59,071 bases of DNA from a virus, in IMG/VR virus record IMGVR_UViG_3300009103_001640, positions 1 through 59,071 of that record; one strand, 5' to 3'. Numbering within the stretch: the first letter of the stretch is position 1; each line of letters begins with the position of its first letter. Of the stretch, positions 6,888 through 18,000 are shown piece by piece. Below the pieces are notes generated by a model. The model worked only from the letters and a program-made list of their open reading frames with translations. It was not told the DNA's origin and did not search any database. The translations under genes and the position numbers were made by a program.

Positions 6888-9800
6888 ATGGCGAGAAGTG
6901 GTCCGTTCAAGGATTTAGGCTGGGGTAAACTCGGCGGCAATAAAAAGCCCAATACTCCTAAAAAGAATTCCGGCGTCAATAGCCGATATCGCACTTCTGC
7001 GATGGGTCAGCTTATGGGGCAGGCGAAAGAAGCCGCAATCCCCAAAAAGGCAAAGGGCGGCAATTACGCTGCTATCGTTTTACGGGTTGACAGTACAAAT
7101 CTCTCGGACGCAGCCGGCTCTAGCTGGATGACTTCGTGGTATGATGAGGTCTTGGGCGTTCCACTGCCCGAGACTATTAAAATTAAGGCGCGTATTCCAG
7201 CGCTACATGCTGGAATTCCCGAGCCTGACAAATATGGCTGCGACGGTGCTAGCGGAATCCACCAGTTTTGGATCAATATGCATCCAACTTTCTATGCATC
7301 GTCTCAGGATATCGAATTGCCTGAGTGTGGCGATGTTGTTATTGTTAGTGTAAATGCTGACGACGGCAGCGGCGGCGGTGATGCAGCCGGCGGCGGCTTG
7401 ATCATGAAAAATGTGGTCACCCGCGAGAACAATCCAGTCAAGCTGGGCGGCGCCTGTCCACCGGCAGAGCAGTTCCCTTCTACCGCGTCTTCTACAGCGG
7501 ACGGGGCAGACGGAGATGCTATGGGTGGCGAAGAAGTGTCAGCCGGCGCAGTGAACCCATTTGGGCTTCCGGCAGATTGTGATTTCGATTGCATGATGGA
7601 ATTCCTTGGTGGCATTGCTGCTGCTGGTCCTTCTTGTCCCGGTCGCGATCCCTTTGGTGAGATGACTACTTGTGGTAGCCCGCTGGACTCGAAGGGTGTA
7701 TTCATTAGTCGCCACTCTATGGGGCACAGAAATATGCCGACACCCCTAACTTCGCTGACTCGCGCTTTGTGGGCAGATCTAGGATATGTCGTTTTAGAAG
7801 CGATACATCAGACCGCCAACAAAACATATAAAACGGATGCTACCCGCTTAAGAGAATACGCTAGAATGTTCGCCTTGGGCGGCATGAATGTGTATATCTC
7901 TGGCACACCGTATCCCGGCAAAGCCACTGAGTACGTTAAGCACATGACAAAGGTTGCGACAGATCTGCCTGTTGTGGGCATGGTTATGACACCATCATGG
8001 GGATACTTATCTCCCGGCAATAAAGATAAATATGCCCGACAAGCGAAGTATGTCGCTAGTCAGATGAAGAAAGCAGCACTAGCCAACAGTTTACAAATAG
8101 GGTTTTCCAATGCTTGGATGCCCAGCGCCGAATATACGGTTACAACAGCAGACGGAGAGGACGGTGAAGTTTCCATTCGCTATAAAGACTCATTCCCCTA
8201 TTACTGCTTTTCAGATGTTGACTGGTCAATCGCACAGATTCTTTCCACATCTGGAAAATCAGTTGTACAGGTGCGCGAATCAACAGGCGCTGTCGAAATA
8301 CGCTCAGAAAGAGGCTCAGAAGCACTTAAACAAGAAGACTTTGTGGAAGTATTGAATGATTACATGAAGTTGGGCTTTAAATATATTATTCCCGCTTTCG
8401 GAGTTATGGGTTCTGGCTGGGATGACTACTTGGTATCATCTGAAAAGCCCCCAGAGCGTATGAAAGAAGAACTTGATATGCTTGGTGCTTATGAGGAGCC
8501 GGCTGTAGTTGGACCGGTGAGAACAAAAGAGACTGATTCTCGCTCTTTGCCGAATCCCGGTCCCGGTTCTCCCGGTTTGGATGTTAGAAATTGGGCGACT
8601 GGATACTTTGGCTCAATCATTGAGTGTACGGACGAAGAGATCGGCGTTGACCGACGTTGTGAACTTCCGCCAGAGCCAATTGTCGTTGAAGATCCCCCTC
8701 CGGTTGAGACAGTAACTACCGAGTTGGTAGAGGTGCCAGTAATGGAATGGACGGACGGCTGGGCTAACTATACGATTGACGAAGAGGGTGTTATCACATA
8801 CATCAGTCCCTCTAGCGGTGATCCGGTGTACGTGCAATCGGATAACTCATCAAACATATATCCCAGCGGTTGCCCTTCGGATTGCTATGACGCAATCATG
8901 GGATTCCGCCCTGAATCTACGTGGATAGAAGAAACGGTCGTGATCACCGAAGAGGTACTTGAAGAATCCGACGCAGACGAAGTAGCAAGTCAGATTTGGC
9001 CAACTTTTCCGAAACCAAACCCTCCAATCAAAGCACAGGTTGTTTGGTCGGTGATGTGGTGGGACTGGCTCAACGCAGAAGAGAACATTCCATGCTGGAA
9101 AAGCACTCGCTGGGAGGTTATTAAAAACTTCCATCGCTACAGCCCTATCGCATATGAGCGCCAGCAAGAAGGTGGTGCAATCAATCCCGGCAACTTTGAA
9201 GAGTTTTCAGCCGAAATCCGTGCAGCGATGGATGCGATTCAGGCATACAATCGTATTGCCGAAGGAAATCCCGGCATGCACAAGGTTAGTCTTGAACAGT
9301 ATATGATGGCAGTTCAGCAAGCCCAGTCTATGTCAACCTTCGCAGACGGAAGTGACATGGAATCCTATGGAGCGGCAGCATCATCTGTTGCTCAAAGCGC
9401 AGCAACAGAGTTGGGTTATGATGGTGAAGGTTCTGCATCCGGCGATGGCTCCGACGTAGCCGAGGATGTTGAGGATGCAATTGCCGATGCTGATGCATAT
9501 TACGGCTCAGACGCCGCAGACGCCAGCACAACTGGAGCCACCAGCGGCGGCACAAATTTAGATGCATATCCCGCATTTCCATATATTCAATTTAGTAGCC
9601 CTATTACGGGTGGCAACCAAGGCGGCTGGTTCCCGGCAGTAACCGGCGCGTTTCGCGCCAGTAGCCGTTCCCCTTCGACAATCGATCACATCGTAATCCA
9701 TACTACTGCAGGCGCTAGTCAACTGGCTGGTGGCGAGGTCTTCTGTCGTCCCGGCGCTGGCGTATCAACTCATTACGGGATCAACACGGGAGGTTTCGTC

Positions 9801-11063
9801 TATCAGTTCGTGAAGGAGAGTGATGTAGCCTATGGCAACGGCGGCGGTACTAAAAATGCATCCCCACCATCGTCACAGGGTGGTCGTAGAAACTTAGGCG
9901 GCGGCACCGACAAATATATTAACAATTCCAACGGAACAGGACTCAGTATTGAGATTACCGGTATTCCCAAAGAAGAGGCAGAACAGCCCGGCAAGTGGTA
10001 TACTGACGTGATGTATGAGAACCTTGCGTTTTTGGTTGCAAATATGTGCAAGAGAAACCAGATTGCAGTAGACAGAACACACATTTTTGGTCATGACGAA
10101 ATGACAATGAGAAAATCCGATCCGGGTACTCTTTTACAGAATGAGCACCCTGCCGGTATTTCATATCCGTACGGCGGTATTGCTAGCGACGGTTCTAACA
10201 AAGGACCATCCGGTGGTGAGGCATTCCCCGGCGCTCGGTTCCAGATTAACTCTTATTCTCCAAACTCCCAAGGCAACGAAACATTTGATTGGGCAAGATT
10301 TATGACACTTGTAGAAGGCTTTTTCAGCGGCGCCGGTGTTCCTATGCCCCCATCAACTTCTCTGGCAGTTGGCAGCGCAAGTGTCGCTCCCGGCGGCGCC
10401 AGCGCCTCGCCATCAGCCGCAGAGAAATGTCCACCAGCCGCTGCCGGTGGCGGCGCAGCAGGAGGAGGAGGCTCGTCAGGCGGAGCACCCCTTAGCGCAG
10501 CCCAGATTGCAGCCCTAGGAGAGTATCAGGGAAACTGGCCATCCGGCGGCTCCCCGGCTCTTTCATCGGATTACGGACCTCGTTCGCCACCCACTACAAG
10601 CGGAGGACAAGGTTCCAGCAACCATCCCGGCATTGATACTATTTCGTTGTCTCCGGTTTCTAGTGGTAATCCCGGCACTATTCCCCTCTTTGCGGTTGCA
10701 GATGGTCAAGTAACCAGAGTCCGCGACATGTCAGACACAGCAGGAAAGTTTGTTGATGTGACACATGATGGAACAGGGATGGTTTCTCAATACATGCACT
10801 GCCACACTATTCAAGTGACAAATGGACAGAGAGTCAGCGCAGGAGACGTTGTAGCCACAATGGGCACAACGGGCAACTCTAGTGGTGTTCACTTGCACTA
10901 TTCACTCTGGACCGGCGCCTCTTATGCTAGCGATAAGGTAGATCCATTTTCTGCTTTAGGGCTTGAATGTAATGATCTGGCAAAAGGACATTCCAGATAT
11001 GGTCGCTTGTGTGCTGCAGGAAACCAGAACATGACAGCCGGCGGACCCTACACTGGCGGTTAA
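6888..11063 (+). CDS. Tail hub protein with amidase and M23 endopeptidase domains
   Basis: This 1391-residue protein combines several modules. Residues about 60-190 are beta-rich (YAAIVLRVDS, IKIKARIPAL, CGDVVIVSV) and could be an OB-fold like the gp5 N-terminus. Residues about 270-525 alternate strands and helices like a TIM barrel (MNVYISGTPYP, VVGMVMTPSWGY, IIPAFGVMGSGWDDY); no activity can be named. Residues about 930-1085 form a type 2 N-acetylmuramoyl-L-alanine amidase with zinc ligands H938, H1069 and D1078 (IVIHTT, FGHDEM, KSDPG). After a Gly/Ala/Ser-rich linker, residues about 1225-1370 are an M23 metallopeptidase with H1246, D1250 and H1335-L-H1337. It would sit at the tail tip and open peptidoglycan during infection. 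It lies just upstream of baseplate genes. Confidence 0.85.
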   Translation: MARSGPFKDLGWGKLGGNKKPNTPKKNSGVNSRYRTSAMGQLMGQAKEAAIPKKAKGGNYAAIVLRVDSTNLSDAAGSSWMTSWYDEVLGVPLPETIKIKARIPALHAGIPEPDKYGCDGASGIHQFWINMHPTFYASSQDIELPECGDVVIVSVNADDGSGGGDAAGGGLIMKNVVTRENNPVKLGGACPPAEQFPSTASSTADGADGDAMGGEEVSAGAVNPFGLPADCDFDCMMEFLGGIAAAGPSCPGRDPFGEMTTCGSPLDSKGVFISRHSMGHRNMPTPLTSLTRALWADLGYVVLEAIHQTANKTYKTDATRLREYARMFALGGMNVYISGTPYPGKATEYVKHMTKVATDLPVVGMVMTPSWGYLSPGNKDKYARQAKYVASQMKKAALANSLQIGFSNAWMPSAEYTVTTADGEDGEVSIRYKDSFPYYCFSDVDWSIAQILSTSGKSVVQVRESTGAVEIRSERGSEALKQEDFVEVLNDYMKLGFKYIIPAFGVMGSGWDDYLVSSEKPPERMKEELDMLGAYEEPAVVGPVRTKETDSRSLPNPGPGSPGLDVRNWATGYFGSIIECTDEEIGVDRRCELPPEPIVVEDPPPVETVTTELVEVPVMEWTDGWANYTIDEEGVITYISPSSGDPVYVQSDNSSNIYPSGCPSDCYDAIMGFRPESTWIEETVVITEEVLEESDADEVASQIWPTFPKPNPPIKAQVVWSVMWWDWLNAEENIPCWKSTRWEVIKNFHRYSPIAYERQQEGGAINPGNFEEFSAEIRAAMDAIQAYNRIAEGNPGMHKVSLEQYMMAVQQAQSMSTFADGSDMESYGAAASSVAQSAATELGYDGEGSASGDGSDVAEDVEDAIADADAYYGSDAADASTTGATSGGTNLDAYPAFPYIQFSSPITGGNQGGWFPAVTGAFRASSRSPSTIDHIVIHTTAGASQLAGGEVFCRPGAGVSTHYGINTGGFVYQFVKESDVAYGNGGGTKNASPPSSQGGRRNLGGGTDKYINNSNGTGLSIEITGIPKEEAEQPGKWYTDVMYENLAFLVANMCKRNQIAVDRTHIFGHDEMTMRKSDPGTLLQNEHPAGISYPYGGIASDGSNKGPSGGEAFPGARFQINSYSPNSQGNETFDWARFMTLVEGFFSGAGVPMPPSTSLAVGSASVAPGGASASPSAAEKCPPAAAGGGAAGGGGSSGGAPLSAAQIAALGEYQGNWPSGGSPALSSDYGPRSPPTTSGGQGSSNHPGIDTISLSPVSSGNPGTIPLFAVADGQVTRVRDMSDTAGKFVDVTHDGTGMVSQYMHCHTIQVTNGQRVSAGDVVATMGTTGNSSGVHLHYSLWTGASYASDKVDPFSALGLECNDLAKGHSRYGRLCAAGNQNMTAGGPYTGG

Positions 11064-11083
11064 CCTACACAAAGGATAATAAT

Positions 11084-12016
11084 ATGGGAAAGAAAAAGGC
11101 GGTAGATACTTCAAGTTTATCTCCGGTACAGAAGAAGGCATTAGCTGCTAACGCCGGCGCCCAATCTAGGGGTTTAGGTCGTGGCGTCGGTGGCACAAAG
11201 ATTGCAGAGCCCAACCCTAGGTTCGTCCAATCGGAAACAGAGAATGTTTTGACATGTGCATCGAACGCAAATATCGTCTTAGGTCGCGACCGCCCCGGCA
11301 GTCGCCTAAGTGGTTATGGGGGTTCTGGAGATACGCACTGCGCTTCTATTGACATGGTTGCCGGCAGGATGGCAAATCTTGCGGCAACTTCAACTGCTGC
11401 CGGCGACCCTGTAAGTGCAGATCCAAACTTTAAACTTGACGCAGCACGAATCCACATTAGTCAAAAGACAGATGTTGACACCAACTTTGGATTGGCTGAC
11501 GGAAATGTTGGAAACGCTGCAGCGAAGTCCGCTATCGGATTAAAGGCTGATGGTGTTAGAATCGTTGCCCGCGAAGGCATCAAGCTTGTAACAAAGACGG
11601 ATAATAAAAACTCACAGGGTGGTGCAGTGGATCAGATCAGTGGCATCGACCTTATTGCCGGCAACGATGATGAAGACTTACAGCCGATCCCTTTAGGCGC
11701 CAACCTTGAAGAATCATTAGTTAGACTTACAGATCATGTAGATAAGTTGATTGGTATCATGGACAACTTCCTGATGTACCAGATGAAGTACAATGTTGCA
11801 TTGGCAACTCACTTTCACCATTCTCCATTTTTTGGAGCACCAACTTCTCCGTCTCCACCAGCAATGTCGAGCGGAGTTCAAAACGTTATTGATTGTTTGG
11901 CAGACACAAAGAGGTCTTTGATGACCCAACGTGCAAACCTAATCATGTTTAAACAAACATACTTTAGTGTAGCAGGAGGAAAGTACATCAATAGTCGCTA
12001 TAACAACACTACCTGA
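11084..12016 (+). CDS. Tail/baseplate structural protein
   Basis: A 310-residue protein. I place the start at ATG 11084, which has AAAGGA upstream; an in-frame ATG 25 codons earlier would overlap the hub gene and has no good ribosome binding site. The middle is beta-rich (FKLDAARIHISQ, IGLKADGVRIVAREGIKLVT), a pattern of gp5-like beta-helix or spike neighbours, followed by a helical segment LEESLVRLTDHVDKLIG and a HFHHSPFFG loop. The family appears in large T4-like marine phages as a virion protein as far as I recall. Position between the hydrolase hub and the baseplate wedge genes supports a hub or spike role. Confidence 0.55.
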   Translation: MGKKKAVDTSSLSPVQKKALAANAGAQSRGLGRGVGGTKIAEPNPRFVQSETENVLTCASNANIVLGRDRPGSRLSGYGGSGDTHCASIDMVAGRMANLAATSTAAGDPVSADPNFKLDAARIHISQKTDVDTNFGLADGNVGNAAAKSAIGLKADGVRIVAREGIKLVTKTDNKNSQGGAVDQISGIDLIAGNDDEDLQPIPLGANLEESLVRLTDHVDKLIGIMDNFLMYQMKYNVALATHFHHSPFFGAPTSPSPPAMSSGVQNVIDCLADTKRSLMTQRANLIMFKQTYFSVAGGKYINSRYNNTT

Positions 12017-12029
12017 TGTATAGACAAGC

Positions 12030-15000
12030 ATGAATCCAAAAGTAGACTTAACTACAGTTACCTTTACTGAGGTGGTGACCAATGACGATGGTACCACTGA
12101 AGATGTTACCGTCACATACACTTCAAGCCCTTTTTATGCGGCTGTTAGTGACGAAGTAAACGAGGTATCACATCCTTCAGCTACAGGTCAGTCTGCGGTG
12201 CCTACTGCTCCTGCGATGCAGCGGTTCACTGATGAAGAGATGATGGATTGTCCCGAAGAGCAGTGTTTAACGGCTCAATGGGATGCGGGCGATGCTATAC
12301 CCGGCTCATTTGAAAGCAGCTTAGGGACTCACTATTTTTATACAGAACCAATAACATATGACGGAGAACCGGGTAACAAGACGGTACAGATTAAAAAGTT
12401 TTCGAGACGCAGATCTCAAACTGTTGCAGAAGCTGAGCACCTTACCATTGTCACCTTATTAGACGAAGGCATCGGCAGTCGCGCTAAGTGGTGCAAGGTC
12501 AGGGTTCAAGATCTTGACCGGTCAACCGCTTTTTATAATGTGGAAGGTTATGTTGAGCGCTCTCATTTGCGACGACTTAAGTACGGGGAATTGTGTTGGC
12601 AGGGACCAACAACATTGCCCTCTCCCAAAGCGGCTAAACACAAGAGGCGCAAAAAAACAACTTGGTCTTTAGGTTCGCCATGGTATGAGATGTTAGCATG
12701 CGAGCCATGGCTTGACGAGAAAGAACTTAAGTTTATGACCACAGTAAACACTGGTCACAAAGACCGAGAACTCATGGATATGCTGGAAGATCAAGCCAAG
12801 CGTATTGGTGTCAAACAACTGTGTGTTTATTATGATCGCTTGCCATCGGGATACGACGTTCACACGCTTGACAATGGCGTTGCCCATCTGCGTAACGACC
12901 TTTATAAGTTTGCCAAGCTGGAAAAGACTTTTCTTTCTGACCGTCCCGACGATTCGATCAAAGCACTAATATCTGTTAACTACTCACATCTTATAGCCGT
13001 ACCGCGTATGGTGCGCTCTTTTACAACAGCAACTCAGGTAAGAACAGGTCATCGCACTGTGATGTACCAGTCCGACACAATAACGAAGAAGCTGAAAAAA
13101 GTCGGCAATACGATGGAAAACCTTCAGTCATCGGTAGATTTATTTCCCGGCATAGTCAAAGGCTCACAGAGCTATTCTCCCAAGAAATGGGGGAAAATGA
13201 TTAAAACTTTTGTGCCGGCTCTGAAGAAGCTTTTTAAAGCCAATGGGTATGATTTAAGAAAGGACCATGAAGATATTATCGAGATTGGTACAGATGCAGA
13301 TTTTAACCCAACTCACGTTATTGTATATCCCGACGATACCGGCATGGGCATGCCCCAGACTATCGGATTTAATAGCTTTGCGGCACAACTGCCGGCAAAC
13401 TCTGCGCGCCTGATGCACTATATTTTACAAGGCAACAACATGTTCAGCGATGCGAAGAAGCCAGAAATGACTACCCTTACGCCGCCGTGGATGACTTACC
13501 TTACACAATACACCTATCCTCCTTTGGAAATTCGACCCACACCACCAAGCGGGCTTAATGTTCCTAAGTTGGCTGATATGGCGAACATCGCAAACCAGAT
13601 GAACGCGCTGCCGATCAAGGGTCCAAAAGATCTAAAGTTTGAGAATCTTAAACTCAAAGATCCAAAATTCTTAGCAGACATGGCTGCAGCCCGGTTTGAC
13701 GTGGCTATACCCGCCGGCGATAATATTGTCGCCAATATTCCTATAGTCTTGGACAAGATTAGTTCTTTGGATGATGTATATGCTGAGTTGCTACAGAAGA
13801 TTTCCATTCCAAAATTGATTGAGCAAGCCATGGCAAAACTGATGGCTGAATTAGGGTTGGACAATATTTATGCAGCCTTGCTTGAAGCGGCTCTGGGGCA
13901 GTTTTCGATTGACGCGCTGATCAAACAGTTTATGTTACAACTCCCCGAGGATCTTTTAGCGGACTTGTTGCAACAACTGTTGGACATGTTAGACGTTAGC
14001 TGCGATGATTTGATTCAGCTTATGGTGGACATGGGTATTTCCACAAATCACTTACAAGGTATCGCGGACCAGATAGGGGATGAGATTAGTGCCCTACAAG
14101 ATCAAATTGATTCGTTTAACGACATGATTCCCGGCATGTGTCCCGACTCCGAAGAAGCCGAATTAGAAACCGACATGGAAGAAGTCGCAGATGATGCGGC
14201 AGAAAACATTGCCGACTCTTTGGACAACATTCTGGCTAACCTCACATGTGATGATCTAAAGCTTATTATTCAAAAAATCGCAACCATTGGAGTGCCGTCG
14301 TTTGACTTTGAGCCGCCCACTGTAGATTTGTCTTGCTTTGTCAAGGATATTGAGTTAGCAATGGGCGCCGCCCTAATGCCATTTATGCTTCCATTGACCG
14401 GCGCTCCTCTTGACATTACACGTCTTGGGGAAATCGACTGGTCAGGGCTTGTGCCAGAAGCACCCAATATTCAGATTATGACACCAGACGGCGAGTTTAT
14501 TAATATTCTGGATTGGGACACCGATGCTGCAGACCTATCAGAACTCCCCGGCTTTTCCATGCCAACTGGCGGGTTTAACCCCGCAGCGGCATCGCCTAAC
14601 TTAAACTATCCGCAGTTTGCTCTCGGCGGCACCGACGCCTCAACGGGAGACGCAACAGCTTCTCCCGGCGGTCTACAATTCCCTAATGTTAAATTTGCTG
14701 AACAATTTTCAGATCTTGAGATGCCGGGAGGGGTTGAGACTCTGATCGAGGCTATTGGCGGCTTGGCTGAAGGCGCCATCCCCGGCATTTCCACGGAAGA
14801 CTTAGGACCAGAAGGTGGCGCCAGTCTCTCTGACGTAAGTGATGTTAGATTCGGCGAACTTCTTGATGATTGGCGTAGAGTTTTTGTTGAAACATTCTCG
14901 GGCTTCTTGCTTAGCAACTTTGTATTCGCCATGGCAGGCGGCGGCAAGCCCTTCAATGCTCTCAAGACCAAGATGGAAGGCATGGCTTGGGGCTCCGAAG

Positions 15001-18000
15001 GTGCAACCATGGATATCCCAGAAGGCTCCGATACAGCAATTCCAAATTCTACTTTGCCTAACATTCCCGAGTGGAATGCTTCGGGCGTACAAACTCCAGC
15101 CGGCACTTGCACGCTGGACACCAGTGTTACTGAAACTACTGGTCTTGGCTGGCAAACTCTGGCGACAATGCCGAGAGAGTGGTGGGCATCCTCTGTGGAT
15201 GGTAGCGGAGTCGATTCTGTGGTATCTTTGCCCGATTTTGAATCGCTCAAGGCTCAGCGCGATGCGCTTGGGACCACAGCGAGAGTCCAAACAATTGAAC
15301 TTTATGATGCACTGACCGCACTTGCTGAATTCGATTTTTCTGCAGGGTTTGATCCTTGCGCACTGTTTCAGGCTGCAGACGCTCTCAGCGTGTGCTTGGA
15401 GGAATTCGACCTAGATCCAGAAACAGGTGATTATTATATTGATGGAGACGTATTCTGTAACATTGCGGATATTAAGCTTCCAACTGCGGTCTTTCGCCCC
15501 GAAGTGGGCTGTGGCACATACCAGCTTTACGGCATACCAGACTTTGGGCTTGGTAACATGAGTTTGCCCATTCCTATTGCCGGTCCAAACGGTGATGAAA
15601 CATTTGACATTTTTGATTTAGAGGCTCTTTTGGGCAAGTTGCCAGAAGTTCCTAACTTCCCAGACGTATTACCAGAGGTTCCAGCTACCGACGTTGGCTT
15701 AGACGTATCGATTCTGTGCGACAAGCCTGACCTATTTGCTGTCTTAGGTGACTTGATGGTTGGGAATATTCCCGACGTGCCAGCCGCCTTGGGCGGCTTT
15801 GATGCTGTTATCAAGAATATGGAGATGATGGGCGAAGGCGCCCCCGGTACCGCTCAAGGAATTCCGGCAAAACAAATCGCGATTGCGTTATTTAAGTTTA
15901 TTATTGACAAACTTGGCTTCAAGCCGATGCTATCACAACTAGTTGAGATACTAATACAATTTATGGATGCCGATCTTCTCACGGTTGAGATGATTCAGGA
16001 GATTCCAGCGATCCAAACCAAGATTGACGCATTGTCTATTCCCGGCGCAGACGGACTACCCTCTTTCAGCCCCGGCGCTCTTAAGGGTATGGGCTCTAAT
16101 GGCAGTTCTCCGTCTATTGAATCTGCTTCGTCAATGCTTCCCGGTGCTGGCATGCCATCTGGTGCCCCCGGCGGAGGCGACACTTCGGGTGGTGCCATCG
16201 CATCGATGGGCGGTTCGTTTAAACTTCCCACGATTACGTTGCCAGACGACATTCCCACTGGAGACTTGATGGGCGCTATGTTCAGTGGCATGGCTGGTGC
16301 TGTCAAACAAGCTATTGAATCCGCTATTGTAGAAATGGGCAAGTCAGTGCTCCGCAGTTTGCTGGATGGCGCGTCTGACGGCAACTTCGGCGATTTTGAT
16401 ATGATGGATGCGCTTAGCGATGCCTATGGCGCGGCAGCAGCAGAAGATTTGGTATGCGATATATTCTCAAACGTGGGCGTTGACTGTGGGGGAAATCTAA
16501 CTGACTCAACACTCCTGTCCACGACAACAATAAGTATTGAAATGGGCTGTGACGAACCTATTGAGATCGATCCAGAAGACCCTGAAACCGGTCCAGTGAC
16601 TGCAGCCTGCCCGCCTGCAACATTTGTGAGCGCAGTCAGCAGCAAATTGTCTCAACAAGAATCCGCACTTCTGCTTCAGGGCGTGGTTGGACCAAAGATG
16701 TGCGCCAGAATCGAAGATGTGATGAGAGGCGAGTGCCCACACTATGCTCTCGTATTTGATGACTGTCAAAAGATAGCTGACACATTTGAAGCCATCGGTG
16801 ACTTCATCCCCAAAAAGGTGATAGAGAAAATAGAAACTCCAGTGGTACCAGTTCTTAAAGATCTCAGAAAGATTTGCTGTGAAGAACCACTCAGAGAAAA
16901 AATCCAAGCCAGAACAGCCAAGGGAATGCCCGAGGAAGAGGCGGCACTTGATGCCGCCGAAGAGGTTAAGCAGCAGATTGAAGATCTTGGCAATCTTGCA
17001 AATATGCTTATGGGTTTGCCCGAAGGATTTCCGTTTGCCGGCGATGGTCATGGTGACACTATTGTTCCTGATGTATGGCCATGCGAAGATAATTGTGACA
17101 TCGAAGCCGACGACCCTCCAAAGCCATCGCTGTTCCCGCCAGATGATGAAATTCCAACACTGAATTTCATGAACCAAATGGCGACAGACCTTATGTACGA
17201 GCCAGTAAAGCTAGCATTTAAGATGGAGTCAGATTTATATCCAGAGATGCTGATCTCTGGCACGGTACATAATGTAGCAATTCCATTTTATGATCCTGCC
17301 GGCACACATGAAAGCGGCGGCGAAGAGGGAATCAATCGTTATGCAGAGCAGCTATTCAACGCTGGACACCAGTTGGTTGACTCAAGCGGCGAACTCTTTG
17401 ATGGCTCCGAGTATAAGAAGATTTTGAAAAAGGTACGAAAGACACTTTCTGCCGAAGAAGACGATTTTGGTGCAAGATTTAAAAAGGCACACGTACTTCA
17501 ACAGCACAATTCAGGTTCTGTGGTTCCAGTGCTTTACCAATCGCTTCGCACATACGATTACGTCAGTAACGAGTGGGACACCGACACACAGACATACGCA
17601 TGGTATTTCCAATATGGAGGTAACGAAGAAACTCCGACAGGGGATGAATGGCCAACCGTTGTGTGGAAGATGGACCCTATTACGGATGCAGAACTTGCGA
17701 CTGGTGGACCGGGACGGTTTGTGCCGGCTTCTTCGACAACTTCTGTGCCGGCTTCAACTGAAACTCCTCAAGGACAGCCATGTGATCCCTATTCTGCCTC
17801 AGTCACAGAAGAGATAGAACAGCCAGAATCCGTAGAACTGGAAACGGGCATACCTTTGAAGTACCAGTTGTTCCGTCAATTTATCCGAGACAAATTCACC
17901 AAACATCCAATGTTGCTTGAAGGCGTGGATGTTGCTTCTTTGTCGTCGTGGACCGCCCTAGGGCTCGATAGCGATGGCACTGCCTTGGCTGCGGGCTTCG

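Noticed and set aside
11009-11083. 25-codon N-terminal extension of the structural gene at 11084
   Set aside because: It would overlap the hub gene, has no ribosome binding site, and a good AAAGGA-preceded ATG exists at 11084.
14606-15250. Long open frame of 214 codons on the minus strand inside the 2859-residue gene
   Set aside because: It is antisense to a well-supported frame, has Ser/Pro/Thr-rich low-complexity composition typical of reversed coding sequence, and no ribosome binding site or recognisable domain.
16506-17177. Minus-strand open frame of 223 codons with several cysteines and hydrophobic residues
   Set aside because: Antisense to the same giant gene; composition (Trp/Phe/Cys-rich) mirrors the complementary codons, with no motif and no start signal.
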